DNA of 64,000 nt from Sycon ciliatum (lineage: Eukaryota > Porifera > Calcarea > Leucosolenida > Sycettidae): assembly GCF_964019385.1 (NCBI RefSeq), contig NW_027044937.1, positions 1 through 64,000 of the forward strand, written 5' to 3'. The notes under the pieces are model-generated. The model was not told the origin of the DNA. It ran no database searches and was given only the letters and a program-made list of their open reading frames with translations. Shown piece after piece: positions 21,361 through 31,220 of this stretch (positions within the stretch are counted from its first letter, which is position 1; the number at the start of each line of letters is the position of its first letter). The position numbers and the translations under genes were made by a program.

Positions 21361-22200
21361 CTGCGCACAGACCATAGATATTAAATTTGGCGGTGTCCCA
21401 TTCAAGCGCACGTGACTGAACCGGAATGGATCAAAGTGCGTTTACACCAACTCCCCTATACTTTGCTTTTTCTTACCTACAAAATTGGAACTTTTCCATA
21501 CTCGGAGGCTCCACTGAAGCCAATCAAACATCTCTTCAACACCTACAACGCTTCGGTCTTTCACTGGAATTGAAATATTATTTCTAAGTAGTCTGCAAGT
21601 AGTGTTGGAGTAGAAATTGCCGAGGAAACGTCATGGAGGGGCGAGGTCTCCTGCGCAGGTATGAGTTTTGCCGTACTTCAGCAAGAATTCAAGAAGGTTT
21701 ATTTCAAGAATATCCGAAAAGGAAGATGGCGGAAATGTCCCCAGTTCACCTTTGTTGAGCTGACAACACTTCCACATAGGTGAGAAATGATTAAAGTGCT
21801 AAAACTCAAAGATAGAAGTTGCAAGTTGTAGACAAACACGTTGAACACATCAGGCAACACTGGCCACACTTTCACGACGTGTGACATGAAACAACTCCAA
21901 CGATAACACATTCTCCTTCTGTTCAACATAGTTCTGGATCTAATTAAAAATCATACATAGATCCTAACATAGTGAGATGTAACTTAGACCTTCCACGAGT
22001 TAAAATCGAAAATATATCATCATTATACCACTTACGAAACGTTTGATAGACGAAGGAAGTATGCATTTGATTTGTGGATTTGTGGCTTTGCGTGCAAAGT
22101 TATAAATTGCGAAACTATATTGACCGCCTCCAAACTACCATATAAAAATTCGTTATAAGTACCTACATTTACTTGAAGTACATAATTAACGTGTGCACAA
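21361..22200. repeat. Intron with a dispersed repeat shared with 34.7-35.2 kb
   Basis: 21828-22005 (AGACAAACACGTTGAACACA to CTTCCACGAGTTAAAATCG) and 22040-22150 (GAAACGTTTGATAGA to GACCGCCTCCAAACT) match 34719-34900 and 35067-35170. The element is unclassified. 21361-21827 holds nothing recognisable. Confidence 0.55.
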
Positions 22201-22436
22201 GAGATTGTAACATGGAAAAATGTGGGCATAAGTTATGCGATCGATTCCACCAACTAAACCAGATTTTTGAACAGTCAGACGAGCACAATCTAGCACAAAC
22301 CTGACAAGGAGTACTCTCGTGCCCACAATTTTCCATGTTACAATTAGCCTAGTTACAATGTTTTCCTTGGCTCACCATCTGAGTTCTTTTATATGCACAG
22401 GAGATTGTTCTACATTTATCAAAAATATGAACTCAC

Positions 22437-22508
22437 AGGTCTCGAAGGCTGAAGAGGTTTGCAAATGCTCTCTCCGGTAAAGATGTAAGAGAATTACTGC
22501 TCAGGTTC
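22437..22508 (-). CDS. LRR receptor gene, LRR exon 4 (72 nt)
   Basis: CTTGTCCACAG acceptor and GTGAGTTC donor. It encodes LNLSSNSLTSLPERAF then ANLFSLRDL. It is close to the 44.9-kb exon, in line with recent duplication. Confidence 0.86.
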
Positions 22509-22900
22509 CTGTGGACAAGAATAGCAGAATTTATGATGTACATCAAAGACCCGTATTATACATGGTTGTCATTGACAATTACTGTTGATGAGTCATTGAA
22601 CATAGTGCAAAGGTACTCAAAACAAGGCTGACCCAATATGGACAGTATATCGGATTTTTCGGTCAAAACTGTGCAGCGCATGGTGGTAACACTCGATTTC
22701 CCTTTCCCATATGTAGCATTAAGTACTCTCCTCAGGATACTTAGTAGAAACTGAATCTTCCCCGGATTGAACAGGAGATCTCTACCACTACTAGACAGAA
22801 AGCGGTCAATCTTGCTGAGATCGGAATTGAGTTTGGCGGTGAGATCCATAATTTCATTGGCGGTGAGATCCAAAATTTCATTGCCGGTTCGATAGTGCGT
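22509..22900. repeat. Duplicated intron flank, including a paralogous empty site
   Basis: The sequence upstream of this exon matches the flanks of the 44.5- and 45.0-kb exons. At 22680-22720 it reads GCATGGTGGTAACACTC then TTTCCCTTTCCCATATGTAG. That is the uninterrupted version of the site occupied by the piggyBac-like element at 45.2-46.2 kb. Confidence 0.7.
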
Positions 22901-22924
22901 GAGCTCATCTGAGTACTGTACTGC

Positions 22925-23378
22925 CGATATTTGGAGTAGGGCTGAGTCGGGTAGCATTTTCTTTGGGTATGGGGTTCGGGTAGTTTTCCACGGGTAGCTC
23001 GGGTACCCGATCTGGTAATGTTTCCATCGTAATACCACAATGCACCCCTTCCCTTATACACTGGGTAGACAATGGACAACAACCCTACTACGACCGTCAC
23101 TATTCACTCTTCTATAAAACATATTTTTAGTTTTGACATAGTTTTGACATCCATGTGTACATGATTGAGCAACATTGTTTTTTGAGTTTTGCCCGCACAA
23201 GAGGCTTTTCTCTCTCTGGACCATGGCATGGTATACATGCGGAGTATTATATGAATTTGTACATGTGCACTGTATATGATGTCATCTGCGACTTCGGGTT
23301 TTCGGGTACAATTCTGCACCCGTCTACCCGAGGTCCTCACGTGTAGCATGGGTACCCGACTACCGCCGTGCACACCAC
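22925..23378. repeat. Dispersed element with TCGGGTA/TACCCGA repeats
   Basis: TCGGGTAG, GTTCGGGTAG, CTCGGGTACCCGA on the left and CTACCCGA, GGGTACCCGACTACC on the right form an imperfect inverted arrangement. It is related to 19.86-20.33 kb. No coding content. Confidence 0.45.
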
Positions 23379-23463
23379 TGATTTGGAGTGCTGGAATAGA
23401 GAGGGGCTCTCACGAATATACACACAGAAAAGCACTAGTCCTAGGATCGTCCCCTGCGGCGTT

Positions 23464-23790
23464 AGGGAGGTTTAGTCCCACGTTTTCTGATTCACGACAT
23501 ACCGTGTATGGAGGCTCACCCACGTTCCGCCAGAACGTGGGTGAAAATCAGAATGGAGCGCATTGTGCAAGCTGTGAGGGTGCTCAGCTGAAGAAGTTTC
23601 CGAAGCACGAAATCAAAATATTCGATGAGCTTCGAAACTTCGTCTTTGCCCAAGTTTGGGCCTTTTGTTTCATGCTTTTGTTTGTTCAGTGTGACTAAAG
23701 ACAACATTGCCAACGTGGGTGCATTGCAGGAACTTTACGTGTATCACCCACGTTCCCGTATCGGTTACGTGGGACTAAACCTTCCTATTC
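23464..23790. mobile_element. Small TIR element (MITE-like)
   Basis: The left end GGGAGGTTTAGTCCCACGTT and the right end (complement of GGAAGGTTTAGTCCCACGTA) are inverted. An inner pair CACCCACGTTC/GAACGTGGGTG also occurs. Length is about 325 bp. The superfamily is undetermined. Confidence 0.6.
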
Positions 23791-23948
23791 CCATTGAGCA
23801 ACGGAATGCTGCATCAGATTCTCCAACAACAATGACCTGCTGTTGTCGACCTGCCAGGTAGATCCAAAACGATCACAGAGCTATGCCAGGTATTCAGATG
23901 GCTTGCAGGGCAAGGGGAAGCCGGATGCGTTGAACCTGATCGGACGAC

Positions 23949-24320
23949 TTGGACATATCCTGTTGTATTGCTCCTATAGTTCAACACCACCAACACCAGC
24001 AACACGACGAACAATGGACTACAGTTACCAGCCGCAAACTGAGAGGTTCTCTTGGCTCCCTGCGGAAAGTATACTTTGTTGGCAATATTGATGACAGTTG
24101 CGACGCAGACTCCATAACGTCCCACTGTGTCCAGAATGGCATCACACCCACAGCTTGCCGCACCTTTCCTTCTCGCAAGCATGTAGGCACAAAAGCTGCA
24201 AGGCTTACAGTCCGTGAAGACCAATGTGCAGCCATCGAGGCAGATGGGTTTTGGCCAGCGCCCATTCAGGTTCGGCCATGGGACTTCAGCGAGGCAAATA
24301 GGCCCACAGCCACCAACTAA
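23949..24320 (+). CDS. LINE ORF1 protein, C-terminal domain (probably 5' truncated)
   Basis: The frame contains KVYFVGNIDDSCDADSITSH, then CRTFPSRKHVGTKAARLTV and GFWPAPIQVRPWDF. This V-GN...FPS...GTKAARL...FWP...RPWDF layout is the conserved ORF1p domain of CR1/L2-like LINEs. The ORF lies just upstream of the intact ORF2, as in two-ORF LINEs. The first methionine at 23949 is arbitrary; the zone upstream (from about 23800) may also belong to ORF1. It ends at 24320, where an in-frame repeat region begins. Confidence 0.65.
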   Translation: MDISCCIAPIVQHHQHQQHDEQWTTVTSRKLRGSLGSLRKVYFVGNIDDSCDADSITSHCVQNGITPTACRTFPSRKHVGTKAARLTVREDQCAAIEADGFWPAPIQVRPWDFSEANRPTATN

Positions 24321-24324
24321 TCGA

Positions 24325-24567
24325 CCGTGTTCCCACTCAATCCCCATGCACCAGTCTTCTTACCTCGCATCTATCGTGCCCAACCCTGCTCAACAGCAGC
24401 CACGACCTTGTTCCCACTCAACCCCCATGCACCAGTCTTCATACCTTGCACCTATCGTGCCCAACCCCGCTCAACACCAGCCACGACCGTGTTCCCACTC
24501 AATCCCCATGCCCAGTTTTCATGCCTCGCACCTATCGTGCCCAACCCCACTCAACGTTTGTAAGAGA
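24325..24567 (+). repeat. 81-bp tandem repeat, three copies, between LINE ORFs
   Basis: Three copies of about 81 bp begin at GTTCCCACTCAA (24328, 24409, 24490). The length is a multiple of three, so overlapping frames stay open across it. One reads TYRAQP-type Pro-rich units. It lies at the ORF1-ORF2 junction and may tune ORF2 initiation; that is inference. Confidence 0.8.
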
Positions 24568-27532
24568 ACAACCTCCACCTGATACCACACCAGTAAACGC
24601 ATCCCCCCACAACAATAACAATAATTCTTGCATTCGGATATGTACCCTGAACTGTCGTAGTATGAAACATAAACTGGCTGATATTACAGACCTCCTTGAC
24701 CACCATAAAGTAGACATTTTGTGTATAACGGAAACGTGGCTAAATTCGTGTATCCCAGACGAGATCATTAAGATACCGGGTTACGACCTGTTCCGTCGTG
24801 ACCGGTCCCAGTGCAGCACTACATGGAGCGACTTGGGTGGTGGTGGGGTAGCAGTCTTCTCTTCGTCCGCTCTTTGTGCTATGCGCCGCCGGGATCTAGA
24901 GTGCAACAATTCAGAGATGATAACTGTCGAAACAGGAGCTACAATCATTTCCTGTATGTACCGTCCTCCAAGACACGATAGTCTTGCATTCTGCAACTCA
25001 TTCAGTCCTCTTCACCCCCTCGTTGACAACCGTCCAGTAATTGTCGTGGGAGACTTTAACTCCAAGAACAATGAGTGGAACAACGCAGACCCTACGAACA
25101 CTGCAGGTAGACACATGCAGTCCGCCTTTGACGACTATGGCTTCACTATGGTCTCCAAGAACCATGGAACGAGGCCAACTAAAGATTCTAATCCGTCCCT
25201 AGACCTGATTTTAACTAATATGCCCCATCTTGTCACTTCATGTTACACATCCATGCCCATTGCAGACCACTGTCCTCTATTTTGCGCATATTCTCCACCA
25301 GAGAAACGCCACTCTAGAAGTACTGTCAACGCAGCCGCAGTCTCCAGAAAGGTTGACATGCACCTCCTCAGGCAGAAACTGAGCACACTACCATTGACCG
25401 AATGCATGCAGGGCACCAACGTGCACATCAGTTTCAGATGCATGGCCTACTCTGCACTGCTGGACCAGGCAATTCAGGCAGCAACGACCATCACACGCCA
25501 GAAAAACACCCAGTCGAACCAACCATGGTTCACAAAAAAACTTAAGACGCAACGTCAGCGAACTAACCGCCTCTATGTGCTCCACCGAAAGGAGCCACTC
25601 AACGATTCCTTACGAGCTGCATACAAACTCTCGCGCAACCTGTACCACCGGTCATTAAGAGCCGCCAAGGACACATACTTGTCAACGCTCGGATACACAA
25701 TGCTTGGCAAGGAAAGAAAGGGTGGCTATGCGTGGTGGAAACGTGCCAAAGCAATATGCAATATTGACCAAACAAATAAAAAGGCAATTCCAGACCTGCA
25801 GAACGGCAATGAAATTCACAAAACAGATCAAGCGAAGGCCGAAACGCTGTGTACCTTCTTTGCCCGCCAATGCACCACTCAGCCAACGCCGCCGAATACT
25901 GTAGCAACTAGTATAACAATCAATGAAGCCGACGTCGATGGAAACAAATTTGGATTCGGAAACATACACCCTGTTGAAGTCTTCGATGCAGCAAAGAGGC
26001 TGCAACAACATAAATCATCATCAGACATCAACCTGACAAACCGTATACTAAAGCAATTCGCAGATATCCTTTCCCAATCACTATCAGTATTGTTCAACTA
26101 CAGCCTTGATGATGGTGTGTTCCCGTCCTCCTGGAAATCATCCACTGTAATACCGGTGTACAAGAATAGAGGTTGCGCCAAAGAACCTACCAATTACAGA
26201 CCTATATCCCTTCTCCCATGCATAGCGAAACTAATGGAAAAGATTCTCTCGGAACGTCTACTTCGATACTTGATGACCCAGGGTGTAATTTGTAAAGGTC
26301 AATTCGCATATGTATGCAACAAGTCTGTAACGGACCAACTTATCTTGCTAACCCAATCAATGGCTGTAAATATTGATAATGGCACTAATTTTGACCTGAT
26401 ATCTCTAGATTTCAGGAAAGCTTTCGACCGGGTCGACCACTCTATACTCCTAAAGAAATTCGGTAAGATTGCTACAGCTTCGTCAGTAAAATGGCTGAAG
26501 AGCTTCTTAGGGGATCGACAAATTGAAGTGAAGGTACATAGCACTAAATCGAAGAAGCGGAGCATCAACTGCGGAGTGCCTCAAGGTTCCCACCTTTCAC
26601 CACTCCTATTCCTACTCTATATAAATGACCTGCCCAACGCTATGCAACATTGCACGCAATATCTATTTGCAGATGATGTCACCCTCCTACTGGCTTACAA
26701 ACCTGAAGACACCCTCGCCAGTAGAGCGAACATGCAGTCTGATCTCGATGCATGTCAAACATGGGGCAGGAACAATGGAGGTGAATTCTCAGCAAGCAAG
26801 ACATCCGTGCTGTGCCATAGAGCTATCAATGATACACCTACTGCAGGAATGCAATACCAAATGTACAATGAGCCATTAACGGTGGTTTCTGAACTGCAAC
26901 ATCTTGGCATCACCTTGACCGACAACCTGGATTTCCGCAAACATGTCGCCTCAATAACTTCGAAGTTCCGATATCGAGTGCACCTACTGTCAATTATGTC
27001 CCAGCAACTTACGCCTTCGGCAATGATCATACTGTACAAAGGGTTCGTAAGACCTGTGATCGAATATAGCTGTACGGTGTGGTCGTTTGGATCTAATAAG
27101 AAACCCATGACCACTCTTGATCAATTACAGGCAAGGTTTGCTAGAGCTCTACTGAAAAAGAAAAAAATTGCATTTGATTACACTTCTTCCAAATCTGTCT
27201 TAAATTCTAAATGCTCCCTAGAGTCACTAGCCTATCGTCGTCAAATCATCAGTCTCACAACTTTTCACAGATATGTTTTCCATCATCGTGATTACCTTGC
27301 TGATTTCCATTTCAAGATTACGAATAGTGAGCGACGACCAAATAAAATCATTCTTCCCAAATTTAAATCATTGTCTAAGTCTCTCTTCATGTTCCGAACT
27401 GCTATTCTATGGAACTGTTTACCCCCCAGTCTAACATCGGAAGCCTCGCTCTATAAGTTCAAAGCTGCCCTCAGGAAATTTACAGCTGACTATGCTTATG
27501 CAATCAACGGAATTCCGCCACCTTGCAGTTGA
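24446..27532 (+). CDS. Intact LINE ORF2: APE endonuclease plus reverse transcriptase (CR1/L2-like, Jockey superfamily)
   Basis: The ORF has 1028 codons without a break. Residues about 63-285 form an APE-type endonuclease: N69 in LNCRSM, E96 in CITETW, GDFN at 202-205, SLDLILTN near 251 and IADHCP with D274 and H275. The RT follows: NYRPISLLP near 585, LISLDFRKAFDRVDHS near 651 (catalytic Asp), GVPQGSHLSPLLFLLYINDL near 710 and the FADD box at about 741. The C-terminus has RPVIEYSCTVWSF and a FRTAILWNCLPPSL tail typical of this superfamily. The first roughly 55 residues come from the tandem-repeat zone, so the true start may be internal. The element sits in sense orientation to the plus strand, opposite to the host LRR gene. 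It could be recently active. Confidence 0.93.
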   Translation: MHLSCPTPLNTSHDRVPTQSPCPVFMPRTYRAQPHSTFVREQPPPDTTPVNASPHNNNNNSCIRICTLNCRSMKHKLADITDLLDHHKVDILCITETWLNSCIPDEIIKIPGYDLFRRDRSQCSTTWSDLGGGGVAVFSSSALCAMRRRDLECNNSEMITVETGATIISCMYRPPRHDSLAFCNSFSPLHPLVDNRPVIVVGDFNSKNNEWNNADPTNTAGRHMQSAFDDYGFTMVSKNHGTRPTKDSNPSLDLILTNMPHLVTSCYTSMPIADHCPLFCAYSPPEKRHSRSTVNAAAVSRKVDMHLLRQKLSTLPLTECMQGTNVHISFRCMAYSALLDQAIQAATTITRQKNTQSNQPWFTKKLKTQRQRTNRLYVLHRKEPLNDSLRAAYKLSRNLYHRSLRAAKDTYLSTLGYTMLGKERKGGYAWWKRAKAICNIDQTNKKAIPDLQNGNEIHKTDQAKAETLCTFFARQCTTQPTPPNTVATSITINEADVDGNKFGFGNIHPVEVFDAAKRLQQHKSSSDINLTNRILKQFADILSQSLSVLFNYSLDDGVFPSSWKSSTVIPVYKNRGCAKEPTNYRPISLLPCIAKLMEKILSERLLRYLMTQGVICKGQFAYVCNKSVTDQLILLTQSMAVNIDNGTNFDLISLDFRKAFDRVDHSILLKKFGKIATASSVKWLKSFLGDRQIEVKVHSTKSKKRSINCGVPQGSHLSPLLFLLYINDLPNAMQHCTQYLFADDVTLLLAYKPEDTLASRANMQSDLDACQTWGRNNGGEFSASKTSVLCHRAINDTPTAGMQYQMYNEPLTVVSELQHLGITLTDNLDFRKHVASITSKFRYRVHLLSIMSQQLTPSAMIILYKGFVRPVIEYSCTVWSFGSNKKPMTTLDQLQARFARALLKKKKIAFDYTSSKSVLNSKCSLESLAYRRQIISLTTFHRYVFHHRDYLADFHFKITNSERRPNKIILPKFKSLSKSLFMFRTAILWNCLPPSLTSEASLYKFKAALRKFTADYAYAINGIPPPCS

Positions 27533-27658
27533 TTTTCCCCATTTCTCTCCTCATCAATCCCTACTTCTCTTTGTACATACATCTACATCTACTGTTCTTT
27601 CAATCAAATGAACCCCTCGATAGGCACATTGCCTTTGGGTCATTTCATAATAATAATA
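27533..27658 (+). other. LINE 3' untranslated tail ending in (TAA)n
   Basis: A short 3' UTR contains ATGAACCCCTCGATAGGCAC, then CATTGCCTTTGGGTCATTT and TCATAATAATAAT. The GGCACATTGCC hairpin and short TAA tail are typical LINE 3' ends. Similar tails occur at 11.1 and 13.6 kb. Confidence 0.7.
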
Positions 27659-27904
27659 CTTAGCTCAGTTTGGTTGTCTTCTTCTAACATTCAATCAATA
27701 ATGTAACAGGGTATGCCAGTGTCTAGATTCCCTTCAGAATATTGTGAAAGGCTTTGCACAGTTGATCTACACCTGCAATTTTTGAGCGAAATCGGAAAGA
27801 TCGACTTGCACACGTACTTTGTTATTATCGGACATGCTCTCTTAGGTACACACATGTAGTTTACACAGGCGAATGGCCTTCATTTATTCAAACTATGTAC
27901 TCAC
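27659..27904. repeat. Duplicated intron segment next to an LRR exon
   Basis: Matches 5574-5830 over about 240 bp. The intact LINE's TAA tail abuts it exactly at its left boundary. Confidence 0.75.
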
Positions 27905-27976
27905 AATCGCTGAAGGTTGGAGAGATTTGCAAATGCTCCATCCGGTAAAGATGTTAAATTATTTCTGCTCAAGTAC
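27905..27976 (-). CDS. LRR receptor gene, LRR exon 3 (72 nt)
   Basis: TTGTTAACAG acceptor and GTGAGTAC donor. It encodes LYLSRNNLTSLPDGAF then ANLSNLQRL. It differs from the 6.5-kb exon at few positions, as expected for a recent exon duplication. Confidence 0.87.
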
Positions 27977-28368
27977 CTGTTAACAAGAATAGCAGAATTG
28001 ATGGTGTGCATCAATGATTCGTAGTATGCGTGATTGGCATGACAACTATTGGTGAGGAGTCATTTATCATAATACAAAGGTACCCAAAACAAGGTTAACC
28101 TATTAGGGTCACCTATGCCCACATCCTTTGCATTTTCTCCAACTCGAAATTGGATCTGCCAAAAAGTCAACGTCGTAGATTTTTCTTGTGGGTGGTACTC
28201 TTTCACGTTATGTCCCTCTCCTTTGGGTTTCCGGATCAACGTCTATAATTACCGAATATAACCGAATATGGCCACATTAACTATGTTGTGAATAGGTTTT
28301 TCCCCAAATCGGCCACCCGAAAAATTCGCCGAAAACGAGACTTATCGAAAAATTGCTAGGCTTGTTAA
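27977..28368. other. Duplicated intron flank followed by a dispersed repeat
   Basis: 27977-28105 matches the flank of the 6.5-kb exon. 28305-28368 (AAAAATTCGCCGAAAACGAG and following) matches 32402-32460 and continues after the inserted element at 29228. Confidence 0.55.
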
Positions 28369-29227
28369 GTGTTGTGGTTCTAGGTCAGTGGTGTCCCGAC
28401 ATATCACCGAACAACAGTTCACCGAGTGACAGTTCACCGACCGATAGCTCACCGAATACCCAGTTCACAGAATGCCCATTTAACGGAATGCACAACTCAC
28501 AGAATGACAGTTCACCGAGCGGCCAATTCGCCGAACAGACATTTCACCGAAAGAAAGAAAAAATACAGAAGGACGGAGAGAATTTTGAATTTTAATATAC
28601 TTCGAGGTAATTAGTTCAAGCAAGAGTACATAACCCCCCAGATTGTGCAACGCCTGATCCAGCTCTGCATAGGGTCTGGTTTTTTTTGTACATATCCAGT
28701 ACCACCAGTGCGCCCAAGTTAGCTGCGTTCTGTTCGCTTCAGAGCTACGGATGATGGTAAGTTCACCACAGCTCACCCTTTTTCCCAGTGAACCCGGGAC
28801 GATCTGGTGGGAAGAGTCCTGACTCGTCGCGGCTTTTTTTGTCTTCACGCAGCCTCTGCAGGACAGCTCGTCTCTCTTTCGCAGCTCCATTCAACAGTCT
28901 CGTTTCTTCCTCTATTGTATTGCACGTAGGCATATACCCATCCTTGACTAGTTTGGGTTTGCCTCGCAAAGTGAGGCAGGTAAAATCGGGATACGTGTCC
29001 ATGGTTGAGTCACCAAAATAAAGGATTCCGTACCCAACGCTTACAGTTTTTCATTGAAATTCGGCAACAGGGCCGGCGGTGAAAATATAATATTTTCGTC
29101 GAAATGTAACACATTCGGCGAAAAAATCAAGCTGCGAAACAGCACAGTTGCGAAATGTCATTCGATGAATTGACCACCTCGAAATGTCTCTCGACGAAAT
29201 GTCACAGGCCTAACTGACCGGATACCG
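28369..29227. mobile_element. Putative DNA transposon with TTCGGTGAA-type subterminal repeats
   Basis: Arrays of CAGTTCACCGA-like units (28401-28555) and of TTCGNCGAAATGTC units (29085-29210) face each other. Imperfect ends GGTCAGTGGTGTCCCGACAT and the complement of GGTCAGTTAGGCCTGTGACA are inverted. The element splits a dispersed repeat whose uninterrupted form is seen at 32.43 kb, with GCTTGT on both sides as a possible target duplication. Exact ends are approximate. Confidence 0.5.
28777..29002 (-). CDS. Unidentified ORF/first exon with a splice donor inside the TTCGGTGAA element
   Basis: An ATG at 29002 opens 75 codons ending at a good donor (AAAAAGG|GTGAGC). The peptide includes MDTYPDFTCLTLRGKPKLV, TCNTIEEETRLLNGAAKERR and DESGLFPPDRPGFTGKK. 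It is charged with a helical middle. I do not recognise the family. Downstream exons on the minus strand were not found, so it may be a captured gene piece or a transposon ORF. Confidence 0.35.
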
Positions 29228-29423
29228 CTTGTCACCGATTTTGAAAGGGTTCCCTCGAGAATCGCCGAAAATATAACAAAATGTTGTTGCAAAGTGCGTT
29301 TACGAACGAACGATGTTGCTGCAAACATGACTGCTCCAGCTCACTATTTCAGTATTTGCAGTACCGGTGCGTGGATGGTTGAGGTCGTATAACTAGTGTC
29401 TAGGCCTCGACCAAATATGCTAA

Positions 29424-29570
29424 AAAAAACATATTATACGTATAGGATATTGACCAAGATGAGGTCTATATGGGAAATATAGGCCGAGTAAATGACCTCG
29501 GCGGACCTCGGTCTTTTACTCGGACTATATTTCCCATATAGACCTCGTCTTGGTCAATATCCTATTTATC
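29424..29570. repeat. Inverted repeat inside the hAT-like element
   Basis: ATAGGATATTGACCAAGATG and GAGGTCTATATGGGAAATAT are mirrored by ATATTTCCCATATAGACCTC and CTTGGTCAATATCCTAT. Arms are about 60 bp. Confidence 0.85.
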
Positions 29571-29944
29571 ACGATTCTTTTGCCATAACCCCAGAATTTG
29601 AACCTTTAGGAGCCATTTAACCTTTTTAGGGGTCGTCGCAAAAGTTTTTTGTCGTCCCTGAAACGAACATGATTCGTTTGGGGGGGAGGGGGTGCGAGCC
29701 AAAATCGCAAGTCAACCGACACTGTACATATGACATGTACATGCATGCGATTTTCGTCGTCCAGCATAGCAAGCTGTGTTCGTTTCAGAGGGAGGGGAGG
29801 GGGTCCAAGTACGAAATGAACGATGTTCGTTTCAGGGACGACAGAAAACTTTTGCGACGACCCCTTAGTATAGCATTTGTACTATAGTGTACATAGGATG
29901 TTGCCTATTTTGGGTACAAGACTGTAAGAACACAGGGTTCAGCA

Positions 29945-30018
29945 TCTGCAGCACAGTGGCTGGGTGGTATAAGGGGTTGCTTGAGATTCATACTATTGTG
30001 GGTTCAAATCCTGCTTGT
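29945..30018 (+). repeat. tRNA-like sequence (SINE head or tRNA pseudogene)
   Basis: AGTGGCTGGGTGGTATAAGG resembles an A box and GGGTTCAAATCCTGC a B box/T-arm. The acceptor stem does not pair well. It is best read as a tRNA-derived SINE fragment. Confidence 0.4.
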
Positions 30019-30724
30019 TCTCTTCCTTTGTCTTCTTTCTTTCAAATTTTCTTTTTGAAGTGGAGAGAAATTTTTTAAGTCCCTCCAAAGTCGAAAGATT
30101 ACAATGCCTAAGTGGTCGATACAAGCGGTCGATATTACGGCGATATGGGAAATATAGGACCAGTCAAGGATCACGAGAATTAGTGGAGGTCGATATAGAA
30201 GAGTGATAATCGTCGCATATCAGGGAAAACGTCCATATTTAGTCCATCAGCCAGTGGTGCCAAAGTGAGTCCCCTGTTGCACTTATAAATCGAACACCTG
30301 GAACTGACATCAATCGACAGCAAAAGCATCACTGAATCCGACCAGCCTACTTTCCCTGGCGAAACTCTTGCACGCCTTTTGCAGTGCGCCTTGGAAGTTC
30401 GACAAATTTCTTCTTCTTCATCAGGCATTACGAGGTTTTCCAACCGTTTTATCAGGACATCCAATGCGTCTTCAGTGAAAAACATGGAGTTTTGTCAACG
30501 TTTGGTGTGGTTTTCCGTGGCGATCGACCTAAAATCGCGAAATAAATCGCCGTCGATTTGAGCAGAGGTGAGTTGGCTTGGAGCACGTACAGATTCAAAA
30601 AATATGTGTACATGCGCACCGGGAAGAAGATGAAGATGCTCACCATTTTCAAATAACTAATTCAAAAAATTACATGACTATTGTACTGCAATTGTTGTAG
30701 TTACTTGTTTGCAGCTACAATGGT

Positions 30725-30845
30725 ATCAAGTAGATAATCAATCGAGGTACAGAGGGATTGATGGCTGATCAAAGCCCAAGGGACCAGCCCGAGGGCTTTG
30801 ATCACGGTCATCAAGCCCGACTGTACCTCGCTTGAATATGCTTCA
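30725..30845. repeat. Imperfect inverted repeat
   Basis: Arms around TCGAGGTACAG...GATCAAAGCCC and GGGCTTTGATCACGG...CTGTACCTCG pair with a short loop. No core motif of a ribozyme is present. Confidence 0.7.
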
Positions 30846-31002
30846 GACGATCCCGAACAATTTTTTTGATTTTGAATTCAATCGCTTTATTCTTTTGGTG
30901 ATCTCGAGTGTGGTAGATAGTACTCCGAAGTAGTAGTACAACTGTAACTGTACTACTACCTGGTTGCAACATGTTCAAAGCAGCCTTGCCTTTATTTCAA
31001 TT

Positions 31003-31220
31003 CTGCGGCGATGGATGTTGTACATCGAGTGAATGCCCTGCAGTTCTCTTATCCATTACGACCAACTAGCAAATGCCATGGCTCTGGATGCTGACAGCAA
31101 ACAGTTGAATTTCAACTGTTTGCTGTCAGCATCCAGAGCCATGGCATTTGCTAGTTGGTCGTAATGGAGAAGAGAACTGCAGGGCATTCACTCGATGTAC
31201 AACATCCATCGCCGCAGATT
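31003..31220. repeat. Near-perfect 218-bp palindrome without spacer
   Basis: Arms of about 108 bp (CTGCGGCGATGGATGTTGTA to GCTGACAGCAAACAGTTGAA) are inverted with one or two mismatches and meet at TTGAATTTCAA. Both arms would fold into one long hairpin. Confidence 0.9.

Noticed and set aside
30378..30435. Hammerhead-like CTGATGA...GAAA...GTC on the minus strand
   Set aside because: The bases around it cannot form stem I or a stable stem II, and it lies in an ordinary frame, so the match is chance.
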